Origin: Pseudomonadota bacterium
GTDB lineage: Bacteria > Pseudomonadota > Alphaproteobacteria > Caulobacterales > Caulobacteraceae
DNA: 41,022 nt
Assembly: GCA_021808285.1 (NCBI GenBank)
Contig: JAKBBV010000023.1
Location: 1-41,022 of the forward strand
Direction: 5' to 3'
The first letter of the stretch is position 1; each line of letters starts with the position of its first letter. The position numbers and the translations under genes are program-made. Of this stretch, positions 33,115 through 41,022 are shown one piece after another. The notes beneath the pieces were generated by a model. It had not been told where the DNA came from. It searched no databases and was given only the letters and a program-made list of their open reading frames with translations.

Positions 33115-33320
33115 TCGGCTCCGTCCTCACGGGCCGACCGCGCACCGTCAGTTGGGCTCGCTGAGTCGGCGGTCCGAAGGATGTCCAGGAACTCCTCCGG
33201 CACCGCTTCATTGACGACGTCCTCGAAGATTTGCCGGAGACCTGCGCCGATGGCCTGCTGTCTGAGCCTCATCTCGGCCGCGTTCTTAGGCGTCCCTCTA
33301 GTCACGGCCCGGGCCCCCAA
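33111..33320 (-). CDS. nepR: Anti-sigma factor NepR
   Basis: A NepR-type anti-sigma factor, at most 69 residues. The two short helices that clamp EcfG, or PhyR when it is phosphorylated, are in QQAIGAGLRQIFEDVVNEAVPEEFLDILRTAD. The start is uncertain: the open frame allows TTG at 33320, GTG at 33305 or ATG at 33272. The ATG leaves only a few residues before helix 1, and none of the candidates has a well-placed ribosome binding site. It is the first gene of nepR-ecfG-phyK and overlaps ecfG by four bases. Confidence 0.9.
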   Translation of the reverse strand: MGARAVTRGTPKNAAEMRLRQQAIGAGLRQIFEDVVNEAVPEEFLDILRTADSASPTDGARSAREDGAE

Positions 33321-33378
33321 TCCTCGTCATTCTAACGATCCCGCGACCAGCCTCGATTCTGAGGCATGCTCCGCGGCC

Positions 33379-33404
33379 GGAACGTTCGGCTTTCCTATCG
33401 GGTT
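33379..33404 (+). promoter_or_regulatory. Possible overlapping sigma-EcfG promoter facing phyR
   Basis: On the plus strand, GGAAC (33379-33383) is followed after 17 bases by GGTT (33401-33404), one mismatch from CGTT. It overlaps the minus-strand promoter almost base for base because the block GGAACGTT...GGTTCC is nearly palindromic. It lies about 110 bases before the phyR start. Confidence 0.45.
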
Positions 33405-33406
33405 CC
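33381..33406 (-). promoter_or_regulatory. Sigma-EcfG promoter for nepR-ecfG-phyK
   Basis: On the minus strand, GGAAC (33406-33402) and CGTT (33384-33381) are separated by exactly 17 bases, a perfect match to the EcfG/SigT consensus. Transcription would begin roughly ten bases further on, ahead of every possible nepR start. This predicts that the sigma factor activates its own operon. Confidence 0.85.
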
Positions 33407-33511
33407 ACAAGACACCTTCTGCCGGACGAAACACCGCCTCCTACCGGGGGTTTGTCCCGCGCTTCAGGTCGCCTAAACACTCGTCATCGGCAAGGCGGCT
33501 CCTGAGGATCT

Positions 33512-34315
33512 ATGACCCTTATCTCGACCATAGCCCCGCACGTTCCCTATCTAAGACGCTATGCCCGGGCGCTTCTAGGCGAACAAGGCGTGGCGGACGC
33601 ATTCGTCCGATCCGCTCTTCAGGCCCTGGCGGCAGGCGAGCGGACCCCGCCAGCGGGCGCCAATGCCCGGACCGGGCTGTTCTGCATCTTCCATGGGGTT
33701 TTGGAGGCGTCCGGTATGCCCCAGACCCCTGGGAGTGGGCCGCTTTCGAGCGAGGACCTGGGGCCCGTTCAACGGCTTCAGCGGATCGCGCCACCATCTC
33801 GACAGGCCTTCCTGCTGACGGCGCTCGAAGGATTCTCGATCGAGGAAACGGCGCAAGTTCTCGCTGTGGCGCCATCGCGAATCGAGCAGTTGATCGCCCG
33901 AGCGCAACGCGAAATTGACGCGGAACTGGCCACCGAAGTGCTGATCATCGAGGACGAGGCCGTCATCGCTGCGGACATCGAGGCGCTCGTTCTGGACCTT
34001 GGACACCGGATCGGGGGCGTCGCGGCCTCACGAACGGAGGCGGTCTTACTCGCCAGAGAGAGGCCGCCCGGGCTCGTGCTCGCCGATATTCAGCTTGCCG
34101 ACGGCTCATCAGGCATCGACGCCGTCAAGGACATCCGCTCTTTAGCCGACGTCCCGGTCATCTTCATCACGGCCTTTCCCGAGCGCCTTCTTACAGGAGA
34201 GCGGCCCGAGCCGACCTTTCTGATCACCAAGCCGTTCCAACCCGAAACCGTGAAGGCCGCGATCGGCCAGGCCCTGTTCTTTCACCCCCGGCGCCGCGAA
34301 GCCGGTAGCGACTGA
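33512..34315 (+). CDS. phyR: General stress response regulator PhyR
   Basis: A 267-residue PhyR: an EcfG-like N-terminal domain (1-138, including APPSRQAFLLTALEGFSIEETAQVLAVAPSRIEQLI) fused to a receiver domain. In the receiver, Glu147-Asp148, phospho-acceptor Asp192 (VLADIQLADGSSG), Thr220 (FITAFPERLLTG) and Lys240 (ITKPF) are all present. When phosphorylated, the sigma-like domain binds NepR and frees EcfG. AGGA lies three bases before the ATG at 33512. It is divergent from nepR. Confidence 0.96.
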   Translation: MTLISTIAPHVPYLRRYARALLGEQGVADAFVRSALQALAAGERTPPAGANARTGLFCIFHGVLEASGMPQTPGSGPLSSEDLGPVQRLQRIAPPSRQAFLLTALEGFSIEETAQVLAVAPSRIEQLIARAQREIDAELATEVLIIEDEAVIAADIEALVLDLGHRIGGVAASRTEAVLLARERPPGLVLADIQLADGSSGIDAVKDIRSLADVPVIFITAFPERLLTGERPEPTFLITKPFQPETVKAAIGQALFFHPRRREAGSD

Positions 34316-34344
34316 AACCACCCGGCCGTCCCGAAAGGACTGCC

Positions 34345-34668
34345 TTACCTCCGCCCGCTGGCGAAGACCGCGCCAATGACAAACCCAACGCCGAGAGCGA
34401 TAAAGGTCGCGGTCACCGGCTGTGCGTTGACCTGTTCGACCAGCACCCTCTGCGCCTCATCCATCGAGGTCTTGGCCGTCTCGCCGTAACGACCCGCACG
34501 GGACATCAGCCGCTCGAGATTCTCCCGAATCAGTTTCTCGCTCTCCCTCAGCCGTTGCTCGGCGCGCCGCGCGGCCTCGGCGAGCACCTTCTCCGCTGCG
34601 GCGAGGGCTTCGGCGATCGCCTCACGGCTGGCTGTCTCTGGGGTCGCTTTAGAGGTGTCGGCGTTCAT
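34345..34668 (-). CDS. ElaB/YqjD/DUF883-like membrane-anchored protein
   Basis: A 107-residue protein with a long amphipathic, probably coiled-coil region (about 15-75, with AEKVLAEAARRAEQRLRESEKL) and one C-terminal transmembrane helix (QPVTATFIALGVGFVIGAVF) ending in ASGRR. This layout is that of the ElaB/YqjD/DUF883 family, inner-membrane proteins that in E. coli associate with ribosomes and accumulate in stationary phase or stress. GGAGG five bases before the ATG is a strong ribosome binding site. It lies convergent to phyR. Stress control is plausible, but no EcfG motif is seen upstream. Confidence 0.82.
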   Translation of the reverse strand: MNADTSKATPETASREAIAEALAAAEKVLAEAARRAEQRLRESEKLIRENLERLMSRAGRYGETAKTSMDEAQRVLVEQVNAQPVTATFIALGVGFVIGAVFASGRR

Positions 34669-34829
34669 TTGGGCCTCCGGAGCACATCATGGGGTCGCGC
34701 GAGCGGCGCCGGGCGTCGGACGCCTCACGCCACCTGAAGATAGAGGCCCCTGCGCCACGGTTCAAAGCCTTCTTCCCCGGAATGGCGCATCGCCCTTGGC
34801 TTTGAGCGACGAAGCCTTAGGTTGAAATC

Positions 34830-36278
34830 ATGGAGACGCCTCAATTCGCGTCGGATGCATTGTCGGCCAACTCCTTGGCGGAAAGGGTGCTTTCGGCCAC
34901 CGGAATGGTGGAAGCCTTCTGGGATTCGCGGACGGACTGCCTGCTCGTGAGCTCGCGCCTGGCGGCGCTGACGGGCTTTGACGAAGGCGCCGTCCCTGCG
35001 GTCCGAGGCTTGGCCCTGGCTCCGTTTTTGCCGGCCGCGGACCGGGATGAGGCGCGCCTGGCCATCCGTCGGGTCGCCGCAGAGCGGTGCAAATGCAACC
35101 TTGAGTTCCAGTTCGCCAGACCTGGAGGCGGACTCCAAAAGCGGTTCGAGGCGACGCTTGCCCCGGTCGAGGATGCATTTGGACAACTGGTGGGCATCGC
35201 GGGCCTGTTGCGGGAGCTTCCCAACTCCGTCGAGGCTGTCAGCGAACTGACCGCGTGGCCCGCCGCGCTTCCTCCGTCCGATGCGGCCGTGGAGCATGAC
35301 CATCGTGTCAAGAACCTCCTCTCGGCGATCCAATCTCTGGCGACGCTGTCAGCTCGATACTCGGCCTCAACGGAGGAATGTCTCAGTGCGTTCTCGAGTC
35401 GCGTCGACGCCTTGGCCGCCGCCCATAGCCTTCTGACGGCCAAGGGATGGCGGGGCGCGGAGCTATCAGAGGTCGTAGAGATGATCCTCGGGCGCCTGCC
35501 GGAAGGGCGAGCGGCCTGGGGCGGCGTCTCGGTGCAGGTCTCACCCAAAGCGATCAACGCCCTCGCCTTGGCTTTGCACGAGCTGACTCATCACGCCCTT
35601 CTTCATGGCGCCCTTTCGCTCGCTTCCGGCCGCATCGATGTCCGATGGCGAGACACCACCGGAGGCGGTTTCGAGATCGAATGGCTGGAAACCGGCGGTC
35701 GCGCGGCGACAGAGTCAAGCTTTGGCTTTGGCAAGACCTTGTTTGAGCGTGTCACCGCCCGGGAAATCCAGGGAGAGGCGACGGTCTCCTTTGCCAGTAA
35801 TGGGGTTCGAGCCCTTCTGAGGGCGGGCGTCTCATCGCGCATGCGGCCCGTGAACGCGGCCGAATCTCCGGCGAGCGCCGAGGATGAAGTCGATGGCGAG
35901 TCCTCAGGTGGAAGCGGGCCGGCGGACATCAGGGGCGTGCGCATTCTTCTGGTAGAGGACGCGGTCCTTCTCGCGCTTGAGTTGGAGACGGGACTCGTCG
36001 CCGCTGGCGCCGAAGTCGTGGGCATCGCGTCCACCCTTCAGGAGGCGGAGGCGTTGATGGGGCTCGAGTTTGACGCCGCCGTACTCGATACGAATCTAAA
36101 CGGGGACTCGGTCGCACCCATCGCCGCCGCGCTGCTTGCCAGGGGCATCCCCTTCATCTTCGCGACGGGCTATCGGGAGTCAGCGGGTATCATAGGAGCC
36201 TTCGAAGCGCCGGTGGTCCGCAAGCCCTACAATGTTCACCAGATCGCGGCCGCAATCCGCGCTGCGCGCCAGACTTGA
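34830..36278 (+). CDS. PAS-HWE kinase-like-REC hybrid protein with altered N-box
   Basis: A 482-residue soluble protein. Residues ~20-135 resemble a PAS domain. The HWE-type DHp has His158 in EHDHRVKNLLSAIQSLA. The HWE ATPase domain keeps ALHEL (248-252), WLE (285-287) and GFGKTLFERVTAREIQGE, but the N-box reads HELTHHALLHGALS, with His255 in place of the conserved Asn. A linker leads to a receiver (369-482) with Glu376-Asp377, Asp420, Thr446 and Lys465; its FATGY (444-448) marks the FATGUY receiver class found in single-domain stress regulators. It may shuttle phosphate between receivers without using ATP. It sits beside the stress-response genes. Confidence 0.85.
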   Translation: METPQFASDALSANSLAERVLSATGMVEAFWDSRTDCLLVSSRLAALTGFDEGAVPAVRGLALAPFLPAADRDEARLAIRRVAAERCKCNLEFQFARPGGGLQKRFEATLAPVEDAFGQLVGIAGLLRELPNSVEAVSELTAWPAALPPSDAAVEHDHRVKNLLSAIQSLATLSARYSASTEECLSAFSSRVDALAAAHSLLTAKGWRGAELSEVVEMILGRLPEGRAAWGGVSVQVSPKAINALALALHELTHHALLHGALSLASGRIDVRWRDTTGGGFEIEWLETGGRAATESSFGFGKTLFERVTAREIQGEATVSFASNGVRALLRAGVSSRMRPVNAAESPASAEDEVDGESSGGSGPADIRGVRILLVEDAVLLALELETGLVAAGAEVVGIASTLQEAEALMGLEFDAAVLDTNLNGDSVAPIAAALLARGIPFIFATGYRESAGIIGAFEAPVVRKPYNVHQIAAAIRAARQT

Positions 36279-36332
36279 GGCGCCCATGCGGCGGTTCAGT
36301 CCCGCCGGCGAGAGCCCCCTAGGAGGTCAGGA

Positions 36333-36464
36333 ATGACCGACGAGATCTGGGGCCATTTTGACGTGTTCACCGCCAGTCGGCGACCTCCGGCGTGTCAAGG
36401 CCGCGCCACTAGCGCCTCGCCATCGGCCCCGCTAAGACCGGACTATGACAGGATTCGTCTTTGA
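36333..36464 (+). CDS. Possible 43-codon ORF with strong ribosome binding site
   Basis: ATG at 36333 is preceded at six bases by a perfect AGGAGG (36321-36326), the strongest ribosome binding site near here. It encodes 43 residues (MTDEIWGHFDVFTASRRPPA...YDRIRL) with no recognisable domain, signal or membrane segment. It overlaps the first 20 bases of the next gene, whose ATG at 36445 lacks a good site of its own, so it could act as a translational leader. A chance ORF, or a remnant, remains possible. Confidence 0.4.
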   Translation: MTDEIWGHFDVFTASRRPPACQGRATSASPSAPLRPDYDRIRL

Positions 36465-37134
36465 ACCTCCGCCGCGGCCTGCCGTAGCTGTTCTTGATCG
36501 TGTCGAGAGCTTTCCCGTGCGCCGCATCCTTTGCGTCGGGCGAAATTACGCCGCCCACCGCAGAGAGATGGGGGGCGATGACCGCGAGCCGCCCTTCTTC
36601 TTCGCCAAACCCGCGGATGCTGTTCGAGCCGCCGGGTCGCGACTCCCCTTTCCGTCCGTCACCACCAATCTGCACCATGAGGTCGAGCTGGTGGTGGCGC
36701 TTGGAAGCGGCGGCGTCGACATCCCGGCGGACGAGGCTCTGACGCGTGTGTTTGGATACGCCGTCGGCGTCGATCTCACCCGTCGCGACCTGCAGTCGGC
36801 GGCCAAGGAAAAGGGCCAGCCCTGGGAGTCGTCCAAGGCATTCGACGCCTCAGCTCCGATGGGGCCGATCCGCCCGTGGTCTGGCGCGCCGCCCCAAGGG
36901 CGCATCGCGCTGCGCGTCAATGGCGCGCCTCGGCAGGACGCCTATCTCTCCGACATGATCTGGAGCGTGCCGGACATCATCGCCCAAGCATCGCGGCTCT
37001 GGGCGCTGGAGGCCGGAGATCTGATATTTACCGGAACGCCAGAGGGCGTTGGGCCGCTGAACCCCGGCGATGAGGTCTCATGCGACATCCAGAGCGTGGG
37101 GTCGCTTGCCTTTTCCCTCGATTCCAGGTCGTGA
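36445..37134 (+). CDS. Fumarylacetoacetate hydrolase family protein
   Basis: A 229-residue FAH-fold hydrolase or isomerase. ILCVGRNYAAHRREMG and PPFFFAKPADAV open the catalytic domain. The metal ligands Glu79 and Glu81 (HHEVELVV) and Asp110 (GVDLTRRDLQ) are present, as are the lysine region KEKGQPWESSKAFD and the closing IFTGTPEGVGPLNPGDEV. Relatives split fumarylpyruvate, acylpyruvates or similar 2-oxo acids in aromatic breakdown. The exact substrate is unknown and no aromatic pathway genes are adjacent. The ATG has no clear ribosome binding site but lies inside the short ORF upstream. Confidence 0.9.
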   Translation: MTGFVFEPPPRPAVAVLDRVESFPVRRILCVGRNYAAHRREMGGDDREPPFFFAKPADAVRAAGSRLPFPSVTTNLHHEVELVVALGSGGVDIPADEALTRVFGYAVGVDLTRRDLQSAAKEKGQPWESSKAFDASAPMGPIRPWSGAPPQGRIALRVNGAPRQDAYLSDMIWSVPDIIAQASRLWALEAGDLIFTGTPEGVGPLNPGDEVSCDIQSVGSLAFSLDSRS

Positions 37135-37335
37135 CGACATACGCGCTCTTAACGGTTTTCCGTCAGAGATAGGGTCTTCCTGGTGGTGCGAGCCCGACGC
37201 GTCGAAGCCGCGCAAAGGGCGCCGACCGAGCGCCAGGAGCGGACTCTTGCGGTTTACTTAGGACCATGTGGATCGGAGCCGGGCGTCCGGACTGAAACAC
37301 CCGACCTCTCTATGACTGCGGAAGGGGAGTAGCGT

Positions 37336-39636
37336 ATGGGCGGTTCGTTCGCTCGCGTCGCATCCGGTGCAAGGCAGCTGTTTGTCCTCAGTCCGCGGCT
37401 GCTAAAGCCCTTGCGCGCCGCGCCGCCGCTCGCCCTGGGCATAGGCCTGGGCTTGGCGCTGGCGACCTATCATCCGACAGATCCCAGCCTGAATACCGCC
37501 TCCTTCGGCGTCGCTCGCAACCTGATGGGCGGTTCGGGCGCCCTCGCTGCGGACCTCCTCCTCCAAGGCGTCGGCCTGTCAGCGTGCGTCCTGCCTATCC
37601 TCCTGACAGCGGCGGGCATCGACAGACTGATCGAGCCGCGCCCCCCTAGACTGTCGGCGTCCATCGTGCGGGCCCTGCTCGGGATACTCGGGATGCTCTT
37701 GATTTCGGGCGCGCTCGCAGCGCTCCCCGCTCCACGAATCTGGCCGCTGGAGTGCGGAATCGGCGGTGTGTCCGGCGATGACCTCCTGTCCGCCGCCCGC
37801 GAAGGGCTCTCGCGATTGGGAGTCGTTCGCCAAGCAGGGTCGGCTGCAGCCGCGTTGGGCGTTTTTGGCCTGGCGTCAGGCGCAATGGCCCTGCGTCTGT
37901 TTGGCGGGCGCTCCCATCAAAAGGCGCCGTCCCTGGCGCCGGATTCGGCGAAGCCTCGCCGCCCGAAGAGCGGTCGGGTTCGTATAGCGTTGCAGCCCTC
38001 AGCGGACGCCGTCCCCCACTTCGCTCAGGATGCGACAGCGCAGGATCTCGACGCCGCTCCAGAAATCCGCACCCCCCGCGCAGCGCCGCGCCAATCCAAT
38101 CGTGAGGCGCGTGAACAACAGCCCGCGCTTCCGTTCGCAGAGCCAGGGTTTCGACTTCCCGAACTCGCCATGCTGGCCAAGTCCGTAGCTCGTGAGGCCG
38201 GCTTCGATGAGGCCAATCTCAGGCAGAATGCGCGCCTCCTTGAGGAGGTGCTGGCCGATTTCGGCGTCCGCGGGCAGATCGACAATATTCGACCAGGTCC
38301 TGTGGTCACGCTTTACGAACTTGTGCCGGCTGCGGGGGTCAAATCGGCCCGAGTCGTCGCATTGTCGGATGATATCGCCCGCTCGATGAGCGTCGCGGCG
38401 TGCCGTGTCAGCGTCGTGGCCGGCCGCAATGCCATCGGCATCGAACTTCCGAATGCGAAGCGGGAGACCGTCTATCTAAGGGACCTGCTTTCCAGCGCCG
38501 AATATGAGAAGGCGGGTCAAGTTCTGCCCCTCGCGCTTGGCGAGACTATCGGCGGCGAGCCTTATATCGCTGATCTTTCGCGGATGCCACATCTGCTCAT
38601 CGCCGGCACGACAGGCTCGGGCAAATCGGTGGGCGTCAACGCCATGATCTTGTCAATTCTCTATCGGTTACCGCCGGAGAAGTGCCGGTTCATCATGATC
38701 GACCCCAAGATGCTGGAACTGAGCGCCTATGACGGCATTCCTCATCTCCTCGCCCCGGTGGTCACCGAGCCCAAGAAGGCGATCGTCGCCCTCAAGTGGA
38801 CGGTCCGGGAGATGGAGGACCGATATCGCCGGATGTCCAAGATCGGCGTTCGCAATATCGCGGGTTATAACGAGCGGGCCACGGAGGCGATCCAAAAGGG
38901 AGAGCACTTCGTTCGCACGGTGCAGACTGGGTTTGATGAGCGAGGCCGGGCCATTTTCGAGGAGGAAAAGCTTCGTCCCGAGCCGATGCCCTACCTCGTC
39001 GTGGTGATCGACGAGGTCGCCGACCTCATGATGGTCGCAGGCAAGGACATAGAAGGCGCCGTCCAGCGCCTAGCCCAAATGGCGCGCGCCGCCGGAATCC
39101 ACCTGATCATGGCCACCCAGAGACCTTCGGTCGACGTCATTACTGGGACGATTAAGGCGAATTTCCCGACCCGAATCAGCTTCCAGGTAACCTCAAAGAT
39201 CGATTCCCGCACAATCATGGGAGAACAGGGCGCGGAGCAACTCCTGGGCTTTGGCGACATGTTGTACATGGCGGGGGGCGGGCGCGTCACCAGGTTGCAT
39301 GGTCCATTCGTCTCCGATGGAGAGGTGGAGAAGGTCGCCAGATTTCTTCGGGATCAGGGCGAACCTCAATATTTGGAAGACGTCACCGAAGCTCCGGATG
39401 AGGCGGGCGCTCTGGAGGGTGGGCTTGATGGGGAGACCGCAGGCAACAGCCTTTATGACCAGGCCGTGGCGGTGGTCACGCGGGACGGCAAAGCCTCCAC
39501 CAGCTATATCCAGCGGCGTCTCCAGATCGGCTATAATCGCGCCGCGTCGCTGATGGAGCGGATGGAGAACGAAGGCATCGTGGGGCCGGCTAATCACGCC
39601 GGAAAGCGTGAGATTCTGGCGCCGCCGCCGCCATGA
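37336..39636 (+). CDS. ftsK: DNA translocase FtsK
   Basis: A 766-residue FtsK/SpoIIIE translocase, which moves chromosome termini through the division septum and promotes dimer resolution. The N-terminus holds about four membrane helices within residues 24-190. A short linker precedes the alpha-beta motor, with [18 protein letters not shown] (Walker A at 425-432), [17 protein letters not shown] and [13 protein letters not shown] (Walker B, near 554). The gamma winged helix that reads KOPS is [30 protein letters not shown] near the C-terminus. GGGAG six bases before the ATG supports the start. The stop overlaps lolA. Confidence 0.97.
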   Translation: MGGSFARVASGARQLFVLSPRLLKPLRAAPPLALGIGLGLALATYHPTDPSLNTASFGVARNLMGGSGALAADLLLQGVGLSACVLPILLTAAGIDRLIEPRPPRLSASIVRALLGILGMLLISGALAALPAPRIWPLECGIGGVSGDDLLSAAREGLSRLGVVRQAGSAAAALGVFGLASGAMALRLFGGRSHQKAPSLAPDSAKPRRPKSGRVRIALQPSADAVPHFAQDATAQDLDAAPEIRTPRAAPRQSNREAREQQPALPFAEPGFRLPELAMLAKSVAREAGFDEANLRQNARLLEEVLADFGVRGQIDNIRPGPVVTLYELVPAAGVKSARVVALSDDIARSMSVAACRVSVVAGRNAIGIELPNAKRETVYLRDLLSSAEYEKAGQVLPLALGETIGGEPYIADLSRMPHLLIAGTTGSGKSVGVNAMILSILYRLPPEKCRFIMIDPKMLELSAYDGIPHLLAPVVTEPKKAIVALKWTVREMEDRYRRMSKIGVRNIAGYNERATEAIQKGEHFVRTVQTGFDERGRAIFEEEKLRPEPMPYLVVVIDEVADLMMVAGKDIEGAVQRLAQMARAAGIHLIMATQRPSVDVITGTIKANFPTRISFQVTSKIDSRTIMGEQGAEQLLGFGDMLYMAGGGRVTRLHGPFVSDGEVEKVARFLRDQGEPQYLEDVTEAPDEAGALEGGLDGETAGNSLYDQAVAVVTRDGKASTSYIQRRLQIGYNRAASLMERMENEGIVGPANHAGKREILAPPPP

Positions 39637-40298
39637 TGAGACGCGCGAAAAGGGGCCTTGTCGGGTACGCGGCGTTGAGCCTCGCGATGTCGACTCACCT
39701 GCAGGCCGCTAAGGGGCCAACGGGTCCGGCGTCCGAGGCGACGTCGGATTCCGGGAGCATGGCGGTCGAGGACGCGGCCAAATACCTGGACGGACTGAAA
39801 AGCGCCTCGGGCCGGTTTGTGCAGACCGATCCCGACGGACGTCAGGAAACCGGGCGGTTCTGGCTTTTGCGCCCAGGTCGCGCGAGGTTTGACTATGATC
39901 CGCCCTCAGGGCTTCAGATCGCGTCGGATGGTCGACTCGTTTCCGTGATCGATCGTCGCCTCAAGACTGTGCATAACTATCCCCTCGGTCTGACGCCCCT
40001 GGGCCTGTTTCTTGCAAGAGATATCCGCCTGGATGCCGATGTGCGGATTCTGAAGGTCATTGATCGGCCTAGCGCCTTGACCATCGAGGTCGCGGCCCGG
40101 AAGACGCCCGATCGAGGGCAAATCGCCTTGCAGTTCTCAAAAGCCCCGCTGCGACTCGCTGGCTGGGCCCTCACCGACGCCAGAGGTCAGACCGTGCAGG
40201 TCAGCTTGATGGGTCTCTCCCAGACGGCGGCTATGCCCAAGGCCTTTTTCGACCCACCCGATCCGCGGCGCGAGCCGACTGACTCCCCATCGCCGTGA
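39633..40298 (+). CDS. lolA: Outer-membrane lipoprotein carrier protein LolA
   Basis: A 221-residue periplasmic LolA, carrying lipoproteins from the LolCDE complex to the outer membrane. Signal peptide [19 protein letters not shown]... ends near LQA. The fold is recognised from [46 protein letters not shown] and [26 protein letters not shown] at 39633 overlaps the ftsK stop (ATGATGA); the second ATG at 39636 is equally possible. The C-terminal tail [15 protein letters not shown] is low-complexity. Confidence 0.93.
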   Translation: MMRRAKRGLVGYAALSLAMSTHLQAAKGPTGPASEATSDSGSMAVEDAAKYLDGLKSASGRFVQTDPDGRQETGRFWLLRPGRARFDYDPPSGLQIASDGRLVSVIDRRLKTVHNYPLGLTPLGLFLARDIRLDADVRILKVIDRPSALTIEVAARKTPDRGQIALQFSKAPLRLAGWALTDARGQTVQVSLMGLSQTAAMPKAFFDPPDPRREPTDSPSP

Positions 40299-40330
40299 TC
40301 GGCGCGTCGAACCAGGACCCAGATCACGGT

Positions 40331-41022
40331 ATGATCCTCCGTATCGCCTCCTGGAACGTGAACTCGGTCCGGCTGCGTCTTGATCACATTCTCCGCTTTG
40401 TTTCGGAAGCGCGCCCCGATGTCCTTTGTCTTCAGGAGATCAAGTGTCAGGAGAGCGAATTCCCAAGGCGCGCTCTGGCGGCGGCCGGTCTGCCGCATGT
40501 TCTGGTGGCGGGCCAGAAGGGCTGGCACGGCGTCGCCATCGCGTCAGCTGTGCCTCTTGAACCTCTACCGGCCCTTGGGGTCTGTCGGGAGGGACAGGCC
40601 CGAAGCCTCTCGGCCCGCGTCGCCGGCCTGGATCTCCATACCCTCTACGTCCCAGCGGGCGGTGATCTCCCGGACCCCGCGCTGAACGCCAAATTCGCCC
40701 ACAAACTGGACTTCTTCGCCCGGCTAACCGCCAAAATGGCGGTCCTAGACGGCCAAAGTCCCGTCGTCCTCTGCGGCGATCTAAATGTGGCGCCCGGGAT
40801 GTTCGACGTCTGGAGCCACCGTCAGATGTCCAAGGTGGTGAGCCACACCCCCATCGAGATCGCCGCCATGGAATCCCTTCGGGCGAGCCTCGGCTTCGTT
40901 GATGTGATCCGCAGAGCCCATCCTGAGCCGGAGAAGGTGTTTACCTGGTGGAGTTACCGAGCCGCCGATTTTCGAACCTCTGATCGTGGACTGAGGCTCG
41001 ACCATATCTGGGTCTCGCCATC
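40331..41022 (+). CDS. xth: Exodeoxyribonuclease III, 3' truncated by window
   Basis: The frame from ATG at 40331 is open to the window end (230 codons) and encodes an exonuclease III/AP endonuclease. Visible active-site parts are ASWNVNSVRLRLDH, VLCLQEIKCQESEFP (catalytic Glu), VVLCGDLNVAP, VFTWWSYRAADFRTSDRGLRLDHIWVS (catalytic Asp-His). It removes 3' blocks and cuts at abasic sites in repair. The sequence is missing only the last part of the family's usual ~255-270 residues. The ftsK-lolA-xth order, all on one strand, suggests an operon. Confidence 0.95.
   Translation, partial: MILRIASWNVNSVRLRLDHILRFVSEARPDVLCLQEIKCQESEFPRRALAAAGLPHVLVAGQKGWHGVAIASAVPLEPLPALGVCREGQARSLSARVAGLDLHTLYVPAGGDLPDPALNAKFAHKLDFFARLTAKMAVLDGQSPVVLCGDLNVAPGMFDVWSHRQMSKVVSHTPIEIAAMESLRASLGFVDVIRRAHPEPEKVFTWWSYRAADFRTSDRGLRLDHIWVSP

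Noticed and set aside
37135-37335. Open frame in the gap before ftsK
   Set aside because: No supported start codon with ribosome binding site and no recognisable protein; I see nothing definite in this 200-base gap.
1-41022. tRNA, rRNA, CRISPR arrays, insertion sequences, phage genes
   Set aside because: No such signatures seen on reading both strands; a tRNAscan and IS search would confirm.

Overview
This GC-rich window is almost wholly coding and looks like the chromosome of an alphaproteobacterium of the Caulobacterales (Caulobacter/Phenylobacterium type). The main reasons are a divergent phyR | nepR-ecfG-phyK general stress response locus beside a ChpT-type histidine phosphotransferase, an ftsK-lolA-xth run, and a Caulobacter-style intergenic repeat containing CTAGAGCGG. 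I see no rRNA, tRNA, CRISPR array, insertion sequence or prophage.

Layout. 1-7.4 kb: the 3' end of an alkyl sulfatase, a cytochrome b561, a YjbR/MmcQ protein, an imperfect palindromic repeat, a fatty acid desaturase, an SDR dehydrogenase, a quinone oxidoreductase, an isoaspartyl peptidase/asparaginase, an ABC-2 type ATPase without a permease, a zinc-finger protein and a small glycine-rich lipoprotein. 7.5-13.6 kb: polA, then rnhB and tag on the other strand, a CgeB-like glycosyltransferase and ygfZ. 13.6-17.8 kb: a family 9 glycosyltransferase, a dihydroorotase and a feruloyl-CoA synthase-like ligase, packed as one transcription unit. 17.9-22.3 kb: an exported protein made of five cysteine repeats, a GNAT acetyltransferase, then a long cobalamin riboswitch in front of a BtuB-like TonB-dependent receptor. 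22.3-24.3 kb: an aldo/keto reductase homologue with a degraded active site and a short CysG-type protein. 24.3-29.9 kb: a CoA-ester catabolism group (glutaryl-CoA dehydrogenase with an MHS-family transporter; MaoC dehydratase with a second acyl-CoA dehydrogenase), then cysQ.

30-36.3 kb is the signalling region and the most interesting part. It holds chpT, an entericidin-like gene of only 45 codons, phyK, ecfG, nepR, phyR, a YqjD/DUF883-like membrane protein and a PAS-HWE-REC hybrid protein. The phyR/nepR gap contains a perfect sigma-EcfG promoter (GGAAC-N17-CGTT) facing nepR-ecfG-phyK; the same bases read the other way give a near match facing phyR. Both PhyK and the hybrid protein lack the N-box asparagine needed for ATP binding, and ChpT-family proteins do not bind ATP. 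The locus therefore looks like a cluster of phosphotransfer proteins fed by kinases encoded elsewhere.

36.3-41 kb: a possible 43-codon ORF with a strong ribosome binding site overlapping a fumarylacetoacetate hydrolase family gene, then ftsK, lolA and the 5' part of an exonuclease III gene that runs off the window.
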